A stretch of 26,327 nucleotides of DNA, taken from DATGIQ01 sp035295665. GTDB taxonomy: Bacteria; Planctomycetota; Planctomycetia; Gemmatales; Gemmataceae. The DNA is taken from the NCBI GenBank assembly GCA_035295665.1, contig DATGIQ010000622.1, forward strand, positions 1 through 26,327, written 5' to 3'. Position 1 is the first letter of the stretch. Each line of letters opens with the position of its first letter. Below the pieces are notes generated by a model. The model was not told where the DNA came from and searched no databases. It saw nothing but the letters and a program-made list of their open reading frames with translations. Position numbers and translations under genes: made by a program. This document shows, piece after piece, positions 15,035 through 23,661 of the stretch.

Positions 15035-17817
15035 AACACCTTGTTGATGCCCGCGCAGACCGGCAACACGGCGTGGAGGAGTCGCGTCAGGATCGTGTGC
15101 TCCCGATCGTCCTGGGTTGGGTCATAAGATACCAGAAAAGCGCGGCGATCCATGAACAGACCGCGGGTGCGCTCACGGCGGCCGACGACGCAGATTGCAT
15201 TGGTCGCATGGCCGTACTCCGGCCGTGTCTCGGCCAGGTCTTGCGAGCGGCCTTCGACATGCCGCCACGCCGTTGCGAATGACATGTCCAGGGAAGCACC
15301 TTCGAAGCGCCGGGAACGTTCGTGCGCGTTGCGCTGGCATGCTTCCTCCAGAACCGCCCGGATGTCCTCGAACTCCCGCTCATGGGAGATCGGCAGGGAT
15401 TCTAGGTCGTAAAAGGTAAGACTATCGTCGCACGTGTTATGCAGGGCGCCGACAAACAGCGTCTGCCTGGGCAGAGCGAACCCGCGTTGGCGCAGCAGGT
15501 CGCGCACGCGTCCATCATTGGCCATCTGAGCCAGCGCCCGGGCATTGGGGCCGCCAACGGCACCACCGCATGCCCCACAATCATGCGCAGACTCATGTGG
15601 ATTATTCATGCTCACGGAGCCATGCCCGATTACAATCACGAAAGAGGAGTAGTCGGAAGTCAAGCCAATGTCGCGCAGCAGTCGCTCGACAATCACGGCC
15701 ATCTCCTCGAGCGTGTAACCGATTCGGTCTGCCGACCCATGCTCCGTGAGTGGGCGTTGGCCGTCGAGTTGTGCCCGCTCCAGCCCAAGTTGAGTGATCG
15801 CAGGCACTTGAACGAAGCGTGCGGCCGAGCGCCGGATTCGTGCGGTCCAGCGCGGAAACAGCACTCGCGCCACGAGCGGGACCGTGGCCAAGGCGCCGAG
15901 CAAGGCAAGCACGGCCCCTCCGAGGAAAGTGCGGCTGACGACGTGCAACGTATGCCACAGCATCCCCAGAGCCCAGCGTAGCATCGCCCGACGGCGGTGC
16001 AGCTTGTCCATCCCTCGCACCACCGTCTCTACGACCCAGTGCTGTGGACGGATTGCTACTGGGCACAGAGGAACAAAATGGGCATCGGCGGCGCCCCGGT
16101 AGTACATCGCGACATTGAAGAATCCGGCGGCACCAAATGTTTGCACCGCCGGGCACACTTCCTCGAGATGCCGGCGAAACGACTCCTCGCGTTCGTCCAG
16201 GCAACAAATAATTTGAGCCCTCGGCCTCTCTCGGCGTTCGCTAGGATTGCATTCTGAACCCCGAGAAGCTGGCCGGGCGCAGCGATCGGAATGAATCGCA
16301 AGCGCATCCAACACCTGGATGCGATAGCGGCGCTCGAAGGCACGCTGCAGAATCCGGCGTCGCTCTAAGTCGGAGAATGCCTCAATCTCCTCAACGAGCG
16401 TGGACCATTCCTGTTGGGTCAAGCGGTGAAGGTCGCCGGGAAGCCAGCCCCGAACCTGCGCGAGATGAAAGACCAGGAATGCTCGCTGATCGACGTTAAC
16501 TGTTTCTGGTTTCGGAATTGTGGCAGCAGCGACCTCCCGCAACTCGCCCAATGGCCCGTGATACCCGAGCGCTTGGGAAGCACCGTGCGCCAACGCCAGA
16601 CGTTCGAGGATCAAGCGAACGGCCAGAAACTCGAGCAGGCTTCCAGGGGGTGCGGGATTGGCCGTGCGGTCGCCGCGCGTTTCCATCTGATAAATCATTC
16701 CCGCCCAGCCTCGCAGCGCGAGCAAGGTGGCCGGGATGAATACATCCCACTCGTGTTCCGGCACGCCTAACAGATGCAAGGATTCAACAATGGATTCGGC
16801 AGGACTCCGGCGGGCCCTTTCGAGACGAATCAGTTCACGGGACAGGCCGCGCAGCCACTGATCGGGAGGGCCGCTTCTCTGTCGGTACAGAATGCTGAAG
16901 GCCCGAAACAATCCTTGGTTCCGGTCGGGCAACGGCCAATGCGCGAGGCCTTGATCGAGAAACGCCGCGCAAAAGCGGCCCAGTAGGTCGTGAACCAGCA
17001 GGTCGCTGTCTTGCCCCGTCGCCGCTAACAATAGGTCCCGATGGCGGACAGATCGTGGGGGAGACACGCTCGGGGCCTTCAGGTTCTGAACGCCATCCCG
17101 ACAAATCCGCCAGAGGATCTGCAGCGTGAGCTTTTCCCAGGTTCGCGCGCTCCAGCATTCGATGGACGATTCGCCGGAGCGATCGAGCAATCGCGAAAGC
17201 CAATCATGGAAATGCTGGTCGTGCCCACCCTGTTCAGCTCTCCTCTCCCCGGTAGGGACAGCCGTAAGGCGTGACCCAGTGGCTCCGCGGACGTCACGCA
17301 TGATCCAGTGGCGCGTCTCTTCGATGAACGCTTCGCGCAGCAAGGGCGGAGCCGTGTCGCGAAAGGACTTCAGGGCATCATGGCGTGCGACAAACCAGCG
17401 GAGTTCTCCCGTCGGTGCAAGGCGCAAGGGATAAAGGAGCATGGCCAAGCGAAGTTCGCGCCGGGTACCCAAATGCAAAATTGATTCCTCGCCGCGGCTG
17501 CCCAAGTCATCGCGCAAGACAGCCTGTAGATCGGCAACCCGAATCCGGCCCCGTGCCAGTTTCTCGCGATATCGGAGTTCCGGTAGGTAAGGGTGGCAAC
17601 CGAAAATCCGCGCTCCCTTCTGCACCGCTTCATCAAAGGGCAAGTCCTCAAAAGCATGTAACGGGTTATGATGGATGAAGACCCGGATCGGACCTTGGGC
17701 GGGCAACAGGTGCCCGGCTTTCTGGACCAGCTGTTCAAGATGAAGCACCGACGGAGCAGCCTTCCCAGGCACAGTTCCCGGCTCAGTGTTCGTGCTCGCA
17801 TCACTACGGGTTGTCAT
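14911..17817 (-). CDS. dabA: DabA-like inorganic carbon transporter subunit (DUF2309), C-terminally truncated
   Basis: A 968-residue frame matching DUF2309/UPF0753, the DabA subunit of DAB complexes, which convert CO2 to bicarbonate in an energy-coupled, beta-carbonic-anhydrase-like site. The N-terminus has the family motif IRVFIHHNPLHAFEDLPFDEA. Zinc-site residues are all present: Cys539 and Asp541 in CCLDEREESF, His732 in VIGHGS and Cys747 in HDCGACGG. The His-Cys spacing of 15 equals that of the characterised DabA (H524, C539). Homology follows the family to LLHAVLPVCAGIN near 15043. There the expected 'LEYYFS...GTKLPHN' C-terminal region is replaced by about 40 unrelated residues read out of frame through the NuoL-like fragment. 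The protein is probably non-functional or altered. The usual partner order is dabB then dabA; here dabB debris lies downstream. Confidence 0.85.
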   Translation of the reverse strand: MTTRSDASTNTEPGTVPGKAAPSVLHLEQLVQKAGHLLPAQGPIRVFIHHNPLHAFEDLPFDEAVQKGARIFGCHPYLPELRYREKLARGRIRVADLQAVLRDDLGSRGEESILHLGTRRELRLAMLLYPLRLAPTGELRWFVARHDALKSFRDTAPPLLREAFIEETRHWIMRDVRGATGSRLTAVPTGERRAEQGGHDQHFHDWLSRLLDRSGESSIECWSARTWEKLTLQILWRICRDGVQNLKAPSVSPPRSVRHRDLLLAATGQDSDLLVHDLLGRFCAAFLDQGLAHWPLPDRNQGLFRAFSILYRQRSGPPDQWLRGLSRELIRLERARRSPAESIVESLHLLGVPEHEWDVFIPATLLALRGWAGMIYQMETRGDRTANPAPPGSLLEFLAVRLILERLALAHGASQALGYHGPLGELREVAAATIPKPETVNVDQRAFLVFHLAQVRGWLPGDLHRLTQQEWSTLVEEIEAFSDLERRRILQRAFERRYRIQVLDALAIHSDRCARPASRGSECNPSERRERPRAQIICCLDEREESFRRHLEEVCPAVQTFGAAGFFNVAMYYRGAADAHFVPLCPVAIRPQHWVVETVVRGMDKLHRRRAMLRWALGMLWHTLHVVSRTFLGGAVLALLGALATVPLVARVLFPRWTARIRRSAARFVQVPAITQLGLERAQLDGQRPLTEHGSADRIGYTLEEMAVIVERLLRDIGLTSDYSSFVIVIGHGSVSMNNPHESAHDCGACGGAVGGPNARALAQMANDGRVRDLLRQRGFALPRQTLFVGALHNTCDDSLTFYDLESLPISHEREFEDIRAVLEEACQRNAHERSRRFEGASLDMSFATAWRHVEGRSQDLAETRPEYGHATNAICVVGRRERTRGLFMDRRAFLVSYDPTQDDREHTILTRLLHAVLPVCAGINKVFGISHSIWRAGSASTATIFPSNCCSTGSLCPSCCSPSCSVQ

Positions 17818-17963
17818 TGCTTCCCATGTCGTTGAGCGGCTCCAGGGCTGCCTTTAACTGCGCATGATGGTTCAGACCCAAACCCTTTCCACGTTGGTTG
17901 GCTTCAAATAAGAGTGATCCCATTGGATCCTTTCCGTCGTGTGTGCTCCGGAGGAATCTTGAG

Positions 17964-19247
17964 ATGAGCTCAGTTGCCATATGCGCGGCGCTGCGAAGCC
18001 GGGCCTTTCTTCTGATCGTCGGTGTTGCGGTTCTCCAATTATCAGCAGCCGCCGGCACCGAGAAACACGGCATATCCAAGAGGCCGGCCAATCAGCGGCA
18101 GCCGGATTATCAGTTTGAGAAAATCATATCCCGGCAGGTCTTGGAAAACTACCTGGCCCGCGCCATTACGACGGAAGGTCTGCTCAATGGCAAGGGGGAC
18201 TTCAACGACAACATTCGCATGCTCAAGGACACCGGGGCCAAATTCATCGGCCGCGCCTTATGCCTCTGGGCCGGCGAGGCCAACTTACTAGCGAATTTGG
18301 AACGAGCGAAGCAGCAGGTTCCTCGGGTGCACGAGGCGGATCCAGATATGATGCTACAAGCTTGCATCTTCGAGATCGTGACGACGAACGTCGAGAAAGT
18401 GCCCGTTCCGGCTTGGGCGTTGACTGCCTTGGATCTGCCGGTCGAGAAGCGAAATTTCCGCTACGCGGATATGCTTTATCCAGACGGCAAACGGAACAAT
18501 CATTGGGGCAAAGGTGCGTCCGTTCCGGACATTAGCCGGCCAGAAACCAAGCTGTGGTTCTACTTCCTGGCTGCCTCCTACATTGATTTGGGCATGGAAG
18601 CCATCCACTTCGGGCAAATCGAGCTCATGAACGCCAACGACCGCAATTTGGAACATTGCGAGCAAATCCTCGGCTTGATTCGGGGATACGCGGCCAAGCA
18701 CGCCCGCCGGCACATGGTGGTTTGTGATGCGCACGTTCCCAGCGGTGGGTTGGTGCACAATGGCCAGCTGCTGCTGGATATCCATTCGTTCCCATTGCGC
18801 ATCAAGGAAGTCCCCGAACGTCCCCAGGAAGCGATCCTGCAGGTCGGCTTCTCTGACAGCATTTACGGCCGAAGCAAGGGTGGGCTGACGTACAGCGGCT
18901 GGAAATGCGAGCATCTGCCCTACCTGGTGGAGATCGACAACTGGGGTGTCAGCCGGCAACCGGGCAAGGCGAACCAGGGTGGCATTTGGATCTGGGGATA
19001 CGACGAAATCAGTTGGTTTGCCAACCAGAGCAAGGAATACCGTGCCGCCTGGCTCCGCTACGCCTGGGACTGGGTACGGAAATCCGATCCCAATGGTTAC
19101 TTGCAAATGCCCGGCAGCCGCACCGTTCGGTCGCCTTTGGACAGACGCCGTTGGTACTTTGCCAACAGCCCGAGCGTGGCCGTGCCGGACGGGCTCGGGG
19201 ATGAGGTAGCGATCAAAGCCATTTGGGCCGCCGCCTCCTCAAAGTAG
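17964..19247 (+). CDS. Secreted protein of unknown function, possibly glycosidase-like
   Basis: A 427-residue protein. The ATG at 17964 is preceded by GGAGG at a 9-nt spacing and begins a signal peptide (RAFLLIVGVAVLQLSAAAG, cleavage near residue 31). The mature part alternates hydrophobic strands and helices as in a TIM barrel, with acidic or aromatic residues at strand ends: MEAIHFGQIELMNANDR, HMVVCDAHVPSG, YLVEIDNWG, IWIWGYDEISWF. That pattern recalls glycoside hydrolases, but I cannot assign a family or name catalytic acids, so no enzyme activity is claimed. It diverges from the dabA-like gene across 146 nt and is followed by two hairpins before a convergent gene. It may belong with the esterases in polymer use, by proximity only. 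Confidence 0.75.
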   Translation: MSSVAICAALRSRAFLLIVGVAVLQLSAAAGTEKHGISKRPANQRQPDYQFEKIISRQVLENYLARAITTEGLLNGKGDFNDNIRMLKDTGAKFIGRALCLWAGEANLLANLERAKQQVPRVHEADPDMMLQACIFEIVTTNVEKVPVPAWALTALDLPVEKRNFRYADMLYPDGKRNNHWGKGASVPDISRPETKLWFYFLAASYIDLGMEAIHFGQIELMNANDRNLEHCEQILGLIRGYAAKHARRHMVVCDAHVPSGGLVHNGQLLLDIHSFPLRIKEVPERPQEAILQVGFSDSIYGRSKGGLTYSGWKCEHLPYLVEIDNWGVSRQPGKANQGGIWIWGYDEISWFANQSKEYRAAWLRYAWDWVRKSDPNGYLQMPGSRTVRSPLDRRRWYFANSPSVAVPDGLGDEVAIKAIWAAASSK

Positions 19248-19332
19248 AGGAGCCGGAATTGGATTTCTGCTGAATCGCTTGGGCCACCAATCTGCCGATC
19301 CAGGCCAGCACAGCGATCGTTGCGCGTACGGA

Positions 19333-19367
19333 TGGACAGCGGTGGCCCATCGAAACGCCGCTGTCCA
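19333..19367. terminator. 10-bp hairpin after the secreted protein gene
   Basis: TGGACAGCGG (19333-19342) and CCGCTGTCCA (19358-19367) are perfect complements around a 15-nt loop. It lies 85 nt beyond the stop of the plus-strand gene and 110 nt beyond the stop of the convergent minus-strand gene. There is no T-tract. A termination role is inferred from position. Confidence 0.4.
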
Positions 19368-19375
19368 ACCTATTT

Positions 19376-19429
19376 GAACCACAAGGTATCTGAAACTTTG
19401 ATTGGAGAGTTCCCGGTACCTTGTGGTTC
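19376..19429. repeat. 13-bp inverted repeat between convergent genes
   Basis: GAACCACAAGGTA (19376-19388) and TACCTTGTGGTTC (19417-19429) are perfect 13-bp complements with a 28-nt spacer. The right arm is followed by a second GTGGTTC (19431-19437), so the element is partly tandem as well as inverted. With the hairpin 8 nt upstream it forms a double-hairpin block in the convergent intergenic region, consistent with bidirectional termination or a mobile palindromic repeat. Confidence 0.45.
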
Positions 19430-19477
19430 GTGGTTCTTGGCCCGCTGGGCCATGAGTTGAGCGCGCTTGCTTTCGGA

Positions 19478-22400
19478 TTACCACGGCTCCAGCGGGGATG
19501 AAAAGACCATTGCCAACGGATCGTCACCGGAATCCGCGCCACCAATTCGGTGCAACGCCTGTCCATCGAGTGGCTGAGGCGCAGCCGGCGATTGGAGTAC
19601 CGCATCGACAAGCGGAGCGGAGTCCGCACGGTGGTTCGGGGAGCTCATGCCTGGAGCCGGCGGTTTGAACCCCCCACGGATCGGCTGCGTTGGCCCGCCG
19701 GTGTTCAAGATCATCACCGCAGCCAAATCGAGGAGGGCTGTCGGCAGCAGAGTTTGTCCGGGAGCTGGGATGAGTCGGATGGAGCCAAAGAGCCCATCGG
19801 CGGCGCTCAGCGAGCCCGCTCCAACGCGATCAATGCCGGCCGCAAAATAGAGGGCGCGGGGATCGCCGCCACTGCCGCCGTTGCCGAACGCCAAACCCCA
19901 CAGACCCTCGAACGTGAGAGGATTGCCAGTGGCATCCGTGATGTAACCCAGGAACGTGCCGGTGTTCAGATCGAAGGCGTTGATCTTGCCGTCGCCCAAG
20001 CCAAAATTGCCGACGAGCAACGCGCCACTAAACGGACCGAAGCCGGTCGGTGCGATTGCCAGGCCCCACGGTGCGTTGACGCCGCTCGATACGATCCGCC
20101 GAAGGAAGTTCCCGTTTGTGTCAAACGCATCGACGATACCGCCATGCTCCGGGTCGGCGCTATTGCGGTACGTCACGTACAGGGTGCCGTTGAGGTCTTG
20201 GATATTGAATGGTCGGTAGGGAGTTAGCCCCAGCGGCAAATTTGGATCGGTGAAGGTAAAGGCCCCCGGCACCGCAGAGACCGGCGCGAAGTTCTTGTCG
20301 AAAACATCGATGCGCCCCTGGGAAGCGTTGGCGGCATACAGGAAATTGCCGGAAGCGGTGCTGCCGATGGCCAGGCCTGTGTACACGGCTCCCTGCGTTA
20401 CCGCCGCCTGTTGGGCATCGCTACCGCCATTCCAGCCGGCGATGGTTCCGTCGAGCGTGGAGAAGATCCACCGGGCCGGCGCACCGTTGACAACGAAATC
20501 CGTGGTCGAATTATTGACCACGCCCGTGGGTGTTCCTTGCGACCGTCCGGGAGCGGGTGGGATGACGGCCACCGTGGAGCTCTTGGTCACCGGACCGCCG
20601 TTCAGGTCGCCGGAATACAAGGTGGACGTGCCGCTGCCTTCATTGGCCACCCAGAACGGGCTGGTCGCGCTTCGAGCCACACCCCAGGGATTCTTCAGGT
20701 TCGGATCGACAAGTTGCGGCGCGCCCCCGGGCGGGTTGGCGAGATCGGAGACCAGGTTCGCCGCCTGCATGGGACCGACCGAGGCCTTGTTAAAGATCTC
20801 GTACACATTGCCCTTGGTTTCCGAGACCACGTACATATTGCCGTCCGGCCCGGTGACGATGTCCGTGGCGATACCGAAGCCCGTGCCGAACAGGAAACTC
20901 GTATCCCCCATCAGGTCGAAATCGGTATTGTTCAAGAATACATGGTCCGAGGCACGAACATTGGGGTCGTTGCCAAAGTCGAGCTGGTTGCGGTCGGGAG
21001 TGAGGTGATAAGCGAACAGGGCGCCATCGAACTGTTCGCGCGGATCGGTCGCCTTGTCGCGTGCCTCTCCCTCGAAAAGGAGATTTTGGTACTGCGGCCC
21101 CAGCGCCGAGCCGGTATAGAAACTCAACGCTGCCGGGGGATCCTCAGCCCGGACGGAAAACACCGGCGGATTGTAATAGGCACCCGGCAACATCACCAGG
21201 CGGTCCAGGGCTGCCTGGGCTGAGTCGGCGATATTGGCCGACGGCCAGCGGGTCTGTTGGAGTCCGTTGGGATTCAGCCGTAGCTCGATCGACTTGAACT
21301 CGGCCAAGGCGACATCATCGAGGGTCCCATCGATGTTGAGGAGAGGCGCACTGCTTTGGATCCAGCCGTCATTGGCACCGGGGCCGACAATGCTGATTTT
21401 GTCGAAGGACAGGTCCCCGTTTTCCTCCATCCAGAGCTTGCCGGTGATCGGATCCCAGGTGTAGCCGAAGGTGTTGCGGATTCCGTAGGCGAAAACTCTG
21501 TGCAAATTGTTGGTAATCTCTGGATCGAGCTGCGCGACTGCTCCGCTGATCTCACCGCCGGGGAGCTGGGAGGTGTAAATGGTGAAGTTGGCTCGGCCGG
21601 CTACAACGGCGTTGACGGCGTCGGCCAAAGTAAAGATTCCGTTGGGCGGCTCGGCGACGAAATTGGCGGCCGTCAAGGTAGTCGTCAGGTCGGCGGAGGT
21701 CAATCCTTGCGGGAGATTGGAAACGTTAAACAGGACCGGCCCATCAGGGCCGCCGAGGCGAACCTGAGCCGCGATGGCCGGCGCCGGCAAGCCCTGGAAA
21801 TTGACGTGGGCCGTGAAGGTGTCCATCGCCTGGTTCAGAAATGCCGTGAAAGAACCGAGCGCCGACGTGCCGGCACCGCTCAACAGCGGTGCCTGGAGCG
21901 TCGTGCGGATATCGACGAAGGGATTATCCTCGGGAATGGAGCCATCGGGGTTGAGCCGCAACAGCACCCCGGTTAGGTGTGCATCATCCGGCGCGGGGCC
22001 TCCCCGAACCGGACCGTTATTTTCATCTGTCTGACCGGGCCCATTCGGCCCATTGATGAGGTTCTGCATCCAGCCGCGCCGGCCGTTGTCGCCGATGACG
22101 ATGTAAAGCTTGCCGTCGGGTCCAAAATGGATCACGCCGCCATTGTGGTTTCCTTGCATTTGGTTGGGGTTGCCGCCGTTGCCATCGTTCTGGAAGGCGT
22201 GCAGTTGGATGATGTTGCGGTCAAACGTGAAGGTGGAGGTAACGGCATTCCAGATGAAGCGGTCCACGCGATTTCCCAGCACGGGCACATCGGCCACGTT
22301 GTTGGAAACGGCTCCCGTGCTGCTCTCGGTCCAGTACAGGTAGACATTATGGTCGTTGGTAAAATTCGGACTCAGGGCCATGCCCAGAAGGCCACGTTCA

Positions 22401-22774
22401 GAGTTGCTATTCACCGGCAGGTTACTGATCGGTCCGGAGCCAAAGTCGAACTTCGTGGCGGCATCGATGCCGTTGACAATGTGATCGATCTTGCCGGTCG
22501 TCTTCTCCAGCACCAGAAAATCATTGTCGCCAAGGAAAGCCATCGCGGTTGGACTGACGAGGCCGCTGACAACGGTTCGCAGTCCCAGGTTCGGATCCAG
22601 GACCGCGGCCGCGGCAAGGACAAGGCGGTCTTCGAGCGGCTCCAGGTGGGGAGAGGACCGCGACGTCAGGCGCGGTTTGTGATCGGACTTCGCCAGGCCG
22701 ATGTCTCGCAGCCACGGCAGGGTGCGCAGGGATAGTCTACCGGCCCAGCCCTTGCGACGATTGACCATGTTCAT
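19478..22774 (-). CDS. Secreted GSDH-like propeller with nested CHRD domain and TIGR03118 C-terminus
   Basis: A 1098-residue protein. The N-terminus carries the planctomycete export-type motif HLEPLEDRLVLAAAA. Residues about 60-660 match the glucose/sorbosone dehydrogenase (PQQ-type) propeller family: GLVSPTAMAFLGDNDFLVLEK, RGLLGMALSPNF, NHNGGVIHFGPDGKLYIVIGD, and later YGIRNTFGYTWDP and GPDGNMYVVSE. Inside it, residues about 295-412 are a CHRD-type domain (FTAHVNFQGLPAPAIAAQVRLG ... LPGGEISGAV). Residues about 670-1040 match TIGR03118: NPWGVARSATSPFWVANEGSG, GTIAGWNGG, APWGLAIAP, FEGLWGLAFGNGG. AAGGAG precedes the ATG at 9 nt. The gene is single and convergent with the 17964 gene. It is likely extracellular; activity as a sugar dehydrogenase is not shown. 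Confidence 0.9.
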   Translation of the reverse strand: MNMVNRRKGWAGRLSLRTLPWLRDIGLAKSDHKPRLTSRSSPHLEPLEDRLVLAAAAVLDPNLGLRTVVSGLVSPTAMAFLGDNDFLVLEKTTGKIDHIVNGIDAATKFDFGSGPISNLPVNSNSERGLLGMALSPNFTNDHNVYLYWTESSTGAVSNNVADVPVLGNRVDRFIWNAVTSTFTFDRNIIQLHAFQNDGNGGNPNQMQGNHNGGVIHFGPDGKLYIVIGDNGRRGWMQNLINGPNGPGQTDENNGPVRGGPAPDDAHLTGVLLRLNPDGSIPEDNPFVDIRTTLQAPLLSGAGTSALGSFTAFLNQAMDTFTAHVNFQGLPAPAIAAQVRLGGPDGPVLFNVSNLPQGLTSADLTTTLTAANFVAEPPNGIFTLADAVNAVVAGRANFTIYTSQLPGGEISGAVAQLDPEITNNLHRVFAYGIRNTFGYTWDPITGKLWMEENGDLSFDKISIVGPGANDGWIQSSAPLLNIDGTLDDVALAEFKSIELRLNPNGLQQTRWPSANIADSAQAALDRLVMLPGAYYNPPVFSVRAEDPPAALSFYTGSALGPQYQNLLFEGEARDKATDPREQFDGALFAYHLTPDRNQLDFGNDPNVRASDHVFLNNTDFDLMGDTSFLFGTGFGIATDIVTGPDGNMYVVSETKGNVYEIFNKASVGPMQAANLVSDLANPPGGAPQLVDPNLKNPWGVARSATSPFWVANEGSGTSTLYSGDLNGGPVTKSSTVAVIPPAPGRSQGTPTGVVNNSTTDFVVNGAPARWIFSTLDGTIAGWNGGSDAQQAAVTQGAVYTGLAIGSTASGNFLYAANASQGRIDVFDKNFAPVSAVPGAFTFTDPNLPLGLTPYRPFNIQDLNGTLYVTYRNSADPEHGGIVDAFDTNGNFLRRIVSSGVNAPWGLAIAPTGFGPFSGALLVGNFGLGDGKINAFDLNTGTFLGYITDATGNPLTFEGLWGLAFGNGGSGGDPRALYFAAGIDRVGAGSLSAADGLFGSIRLIPAPGQTLLPTALLDLAAVMILNTGGPTQPIRGGFKPPAPGMSSPNHRADSAPLVDAVLQSPAAPQPLDGQALHRIGGADSGDDPLAMVFSSPLEPW

Positions 22775-23073
22775 CTCAGGAAGCTCCTTGCATGAAATGA
22801 AGGAATCGAATCCCTCCGTTCTCTGTTCTCACCGACCAGCCTTCAGAGGACAATGAACCGATTTGCTCCCACAGTTCCTTCGACGATGAAGAAATGGGCG
22901 CAAGATCTCCCTTCTTTGTCTGCAAAGGAATACTGCCGCCGAAGTGGCGAACAAATGACCGAAAAGTTCATTCCATTGCTGCCCGCCGGCAGCATAACAG
23001 TAGAGGCTGAGTTCGTGGACCGGTTCTCGACGTGTTCTTGCGAAATGATTCCGCTAGCTCATCAAGCGAGATC
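22775..23073. other. Gene-free upstream region of the propeller gene
   Basis: About 300 bases without a convincing gene on either strand. Plus-strand frames starting at 22853 continue antisense through the lipoprotein gene and have no family features or ribosome binding site. The promoter of the minus-strand propeller gene should lie here, but I cannot assign boxes with confidence. Confidence 0.4.
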
Positions 23074-23095
23074 ACCGTGCAGGATCCTGCACGGT
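23074..23095. terminator. 22-bp perfect palindrome at the stop of the lipoprotein gene
   Basis: The 22 bases from 23074 to 23095 equal their own reverse complement (ACCGTGCAGGA mirrored, with GGATCC at the centre). Its last base is the first base of the lipoprotein TGA stop codon on the minus strand. As RNA it can form a 9-bp stem with a GAUC loop. No U-run follows, so termination is plausible but unproven; a dimeric protein-binding site is an alternative. Confidence 0.45.
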
Positions 23096-23529
23096 CATGT
23101 CGGGTTGCGTTGCGGACTCCCATCCAGGTGCTGCGTGATCTCATCAAGAAGCTGTTTGCAAACCCCGCGGTGCGTTCCAAATCCCGTAACTCGGACGCCG
23201 ATGCGCGTGCCCGCGCCAGGCTGGGCCAGAGGCTGGAGGATCACGCGCGCCTCAAAATCGTCCGGTGTCCGGGTATCAATCAGGATGCCGTTCGGAAGCG
23301 GAACCTCCTGGTAAACAGGCATCTTCAAGTGCGTCAGCGCGCTGAGGGTTGCGTCGCGCGCTCCTTCAAAACCGATTGCGTAGTCACCCCACCACATATG
23401 CTCGCGCTCGTAATAGGGATCGTCCGCAGAGCGTAATTGCATCGCCTGGCAGCCGCTGTACAAGGTGGACAGGAGCACCAATCCCAAAGCGGCACTTCCG
23501 CGCACACGCGTTGGGCGTTGGAGTATCAT
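23095..23529 (-). CDS. Small lipoprotein, DUF3568-like
   Basis: A 144-residue protein with a basic N-terminus, a hydrophobic run (AALGLVLLSTL) and a lipobox YSGC with candidate lipidated Cys27. The mature part shows ARDATLSALTHLKMPVYQE, then NGILIDTRTPDDFEARVILQPL, GTRIGVRVTGFG and a final helix. This matches the alpha-beta layout of DUF3568-like small lipoproteins ('A...aL..L.l', 'G.i.a...dg..v.v', 'T.v.vR.G..G'). The role is unknown; it is likely attached to a membrane facing the periplasm. GAGAGG precedes the ATG. A perfect palindrome overlaps the stop codon. The next minus-strand lipoprotein gene upstream ends 132 nt away, so they may be co-transcribed. Confidence 0.75.
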   Translation of the reverse strand: MILQRPTRVRGSAALGLVLLSTLYSGCQAMQLRSADDPYYEREHMWWGDYAIGFEGARDATLSALTHLKMPVYQEVPLPNGILIDTRTPDDFEARVILQPLAQPGAGTRIGVRVTGFGTHRGVCKQLLDEITQHLDGSPQRNPT

Positions 23530-23661
23530 TGGGCCTCTCCGTGGCGGTGGGTCGGGTCTGCATCAGTCGATGAAGGTCGGAACCCGAAAGCGGACTCACC
23601 CTGACGGCCTACCTGCCCCTTCGCTCAAGCGCGAACGGAGCGCGAACGTCGAATAGGGTAG

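Noticed and set aside
20411..21223. A 270-codon plus-strand frame inside the propeller gene
   Set aside because: It is antisense to the strongly supported propeller protein and carries no family signature.
22853..23314. A 153-codon plus-strand frame
   Set aside because: It has no ribosome binding site or recognisable domain and overlaps the lipoprotein gene on the opposite strand.
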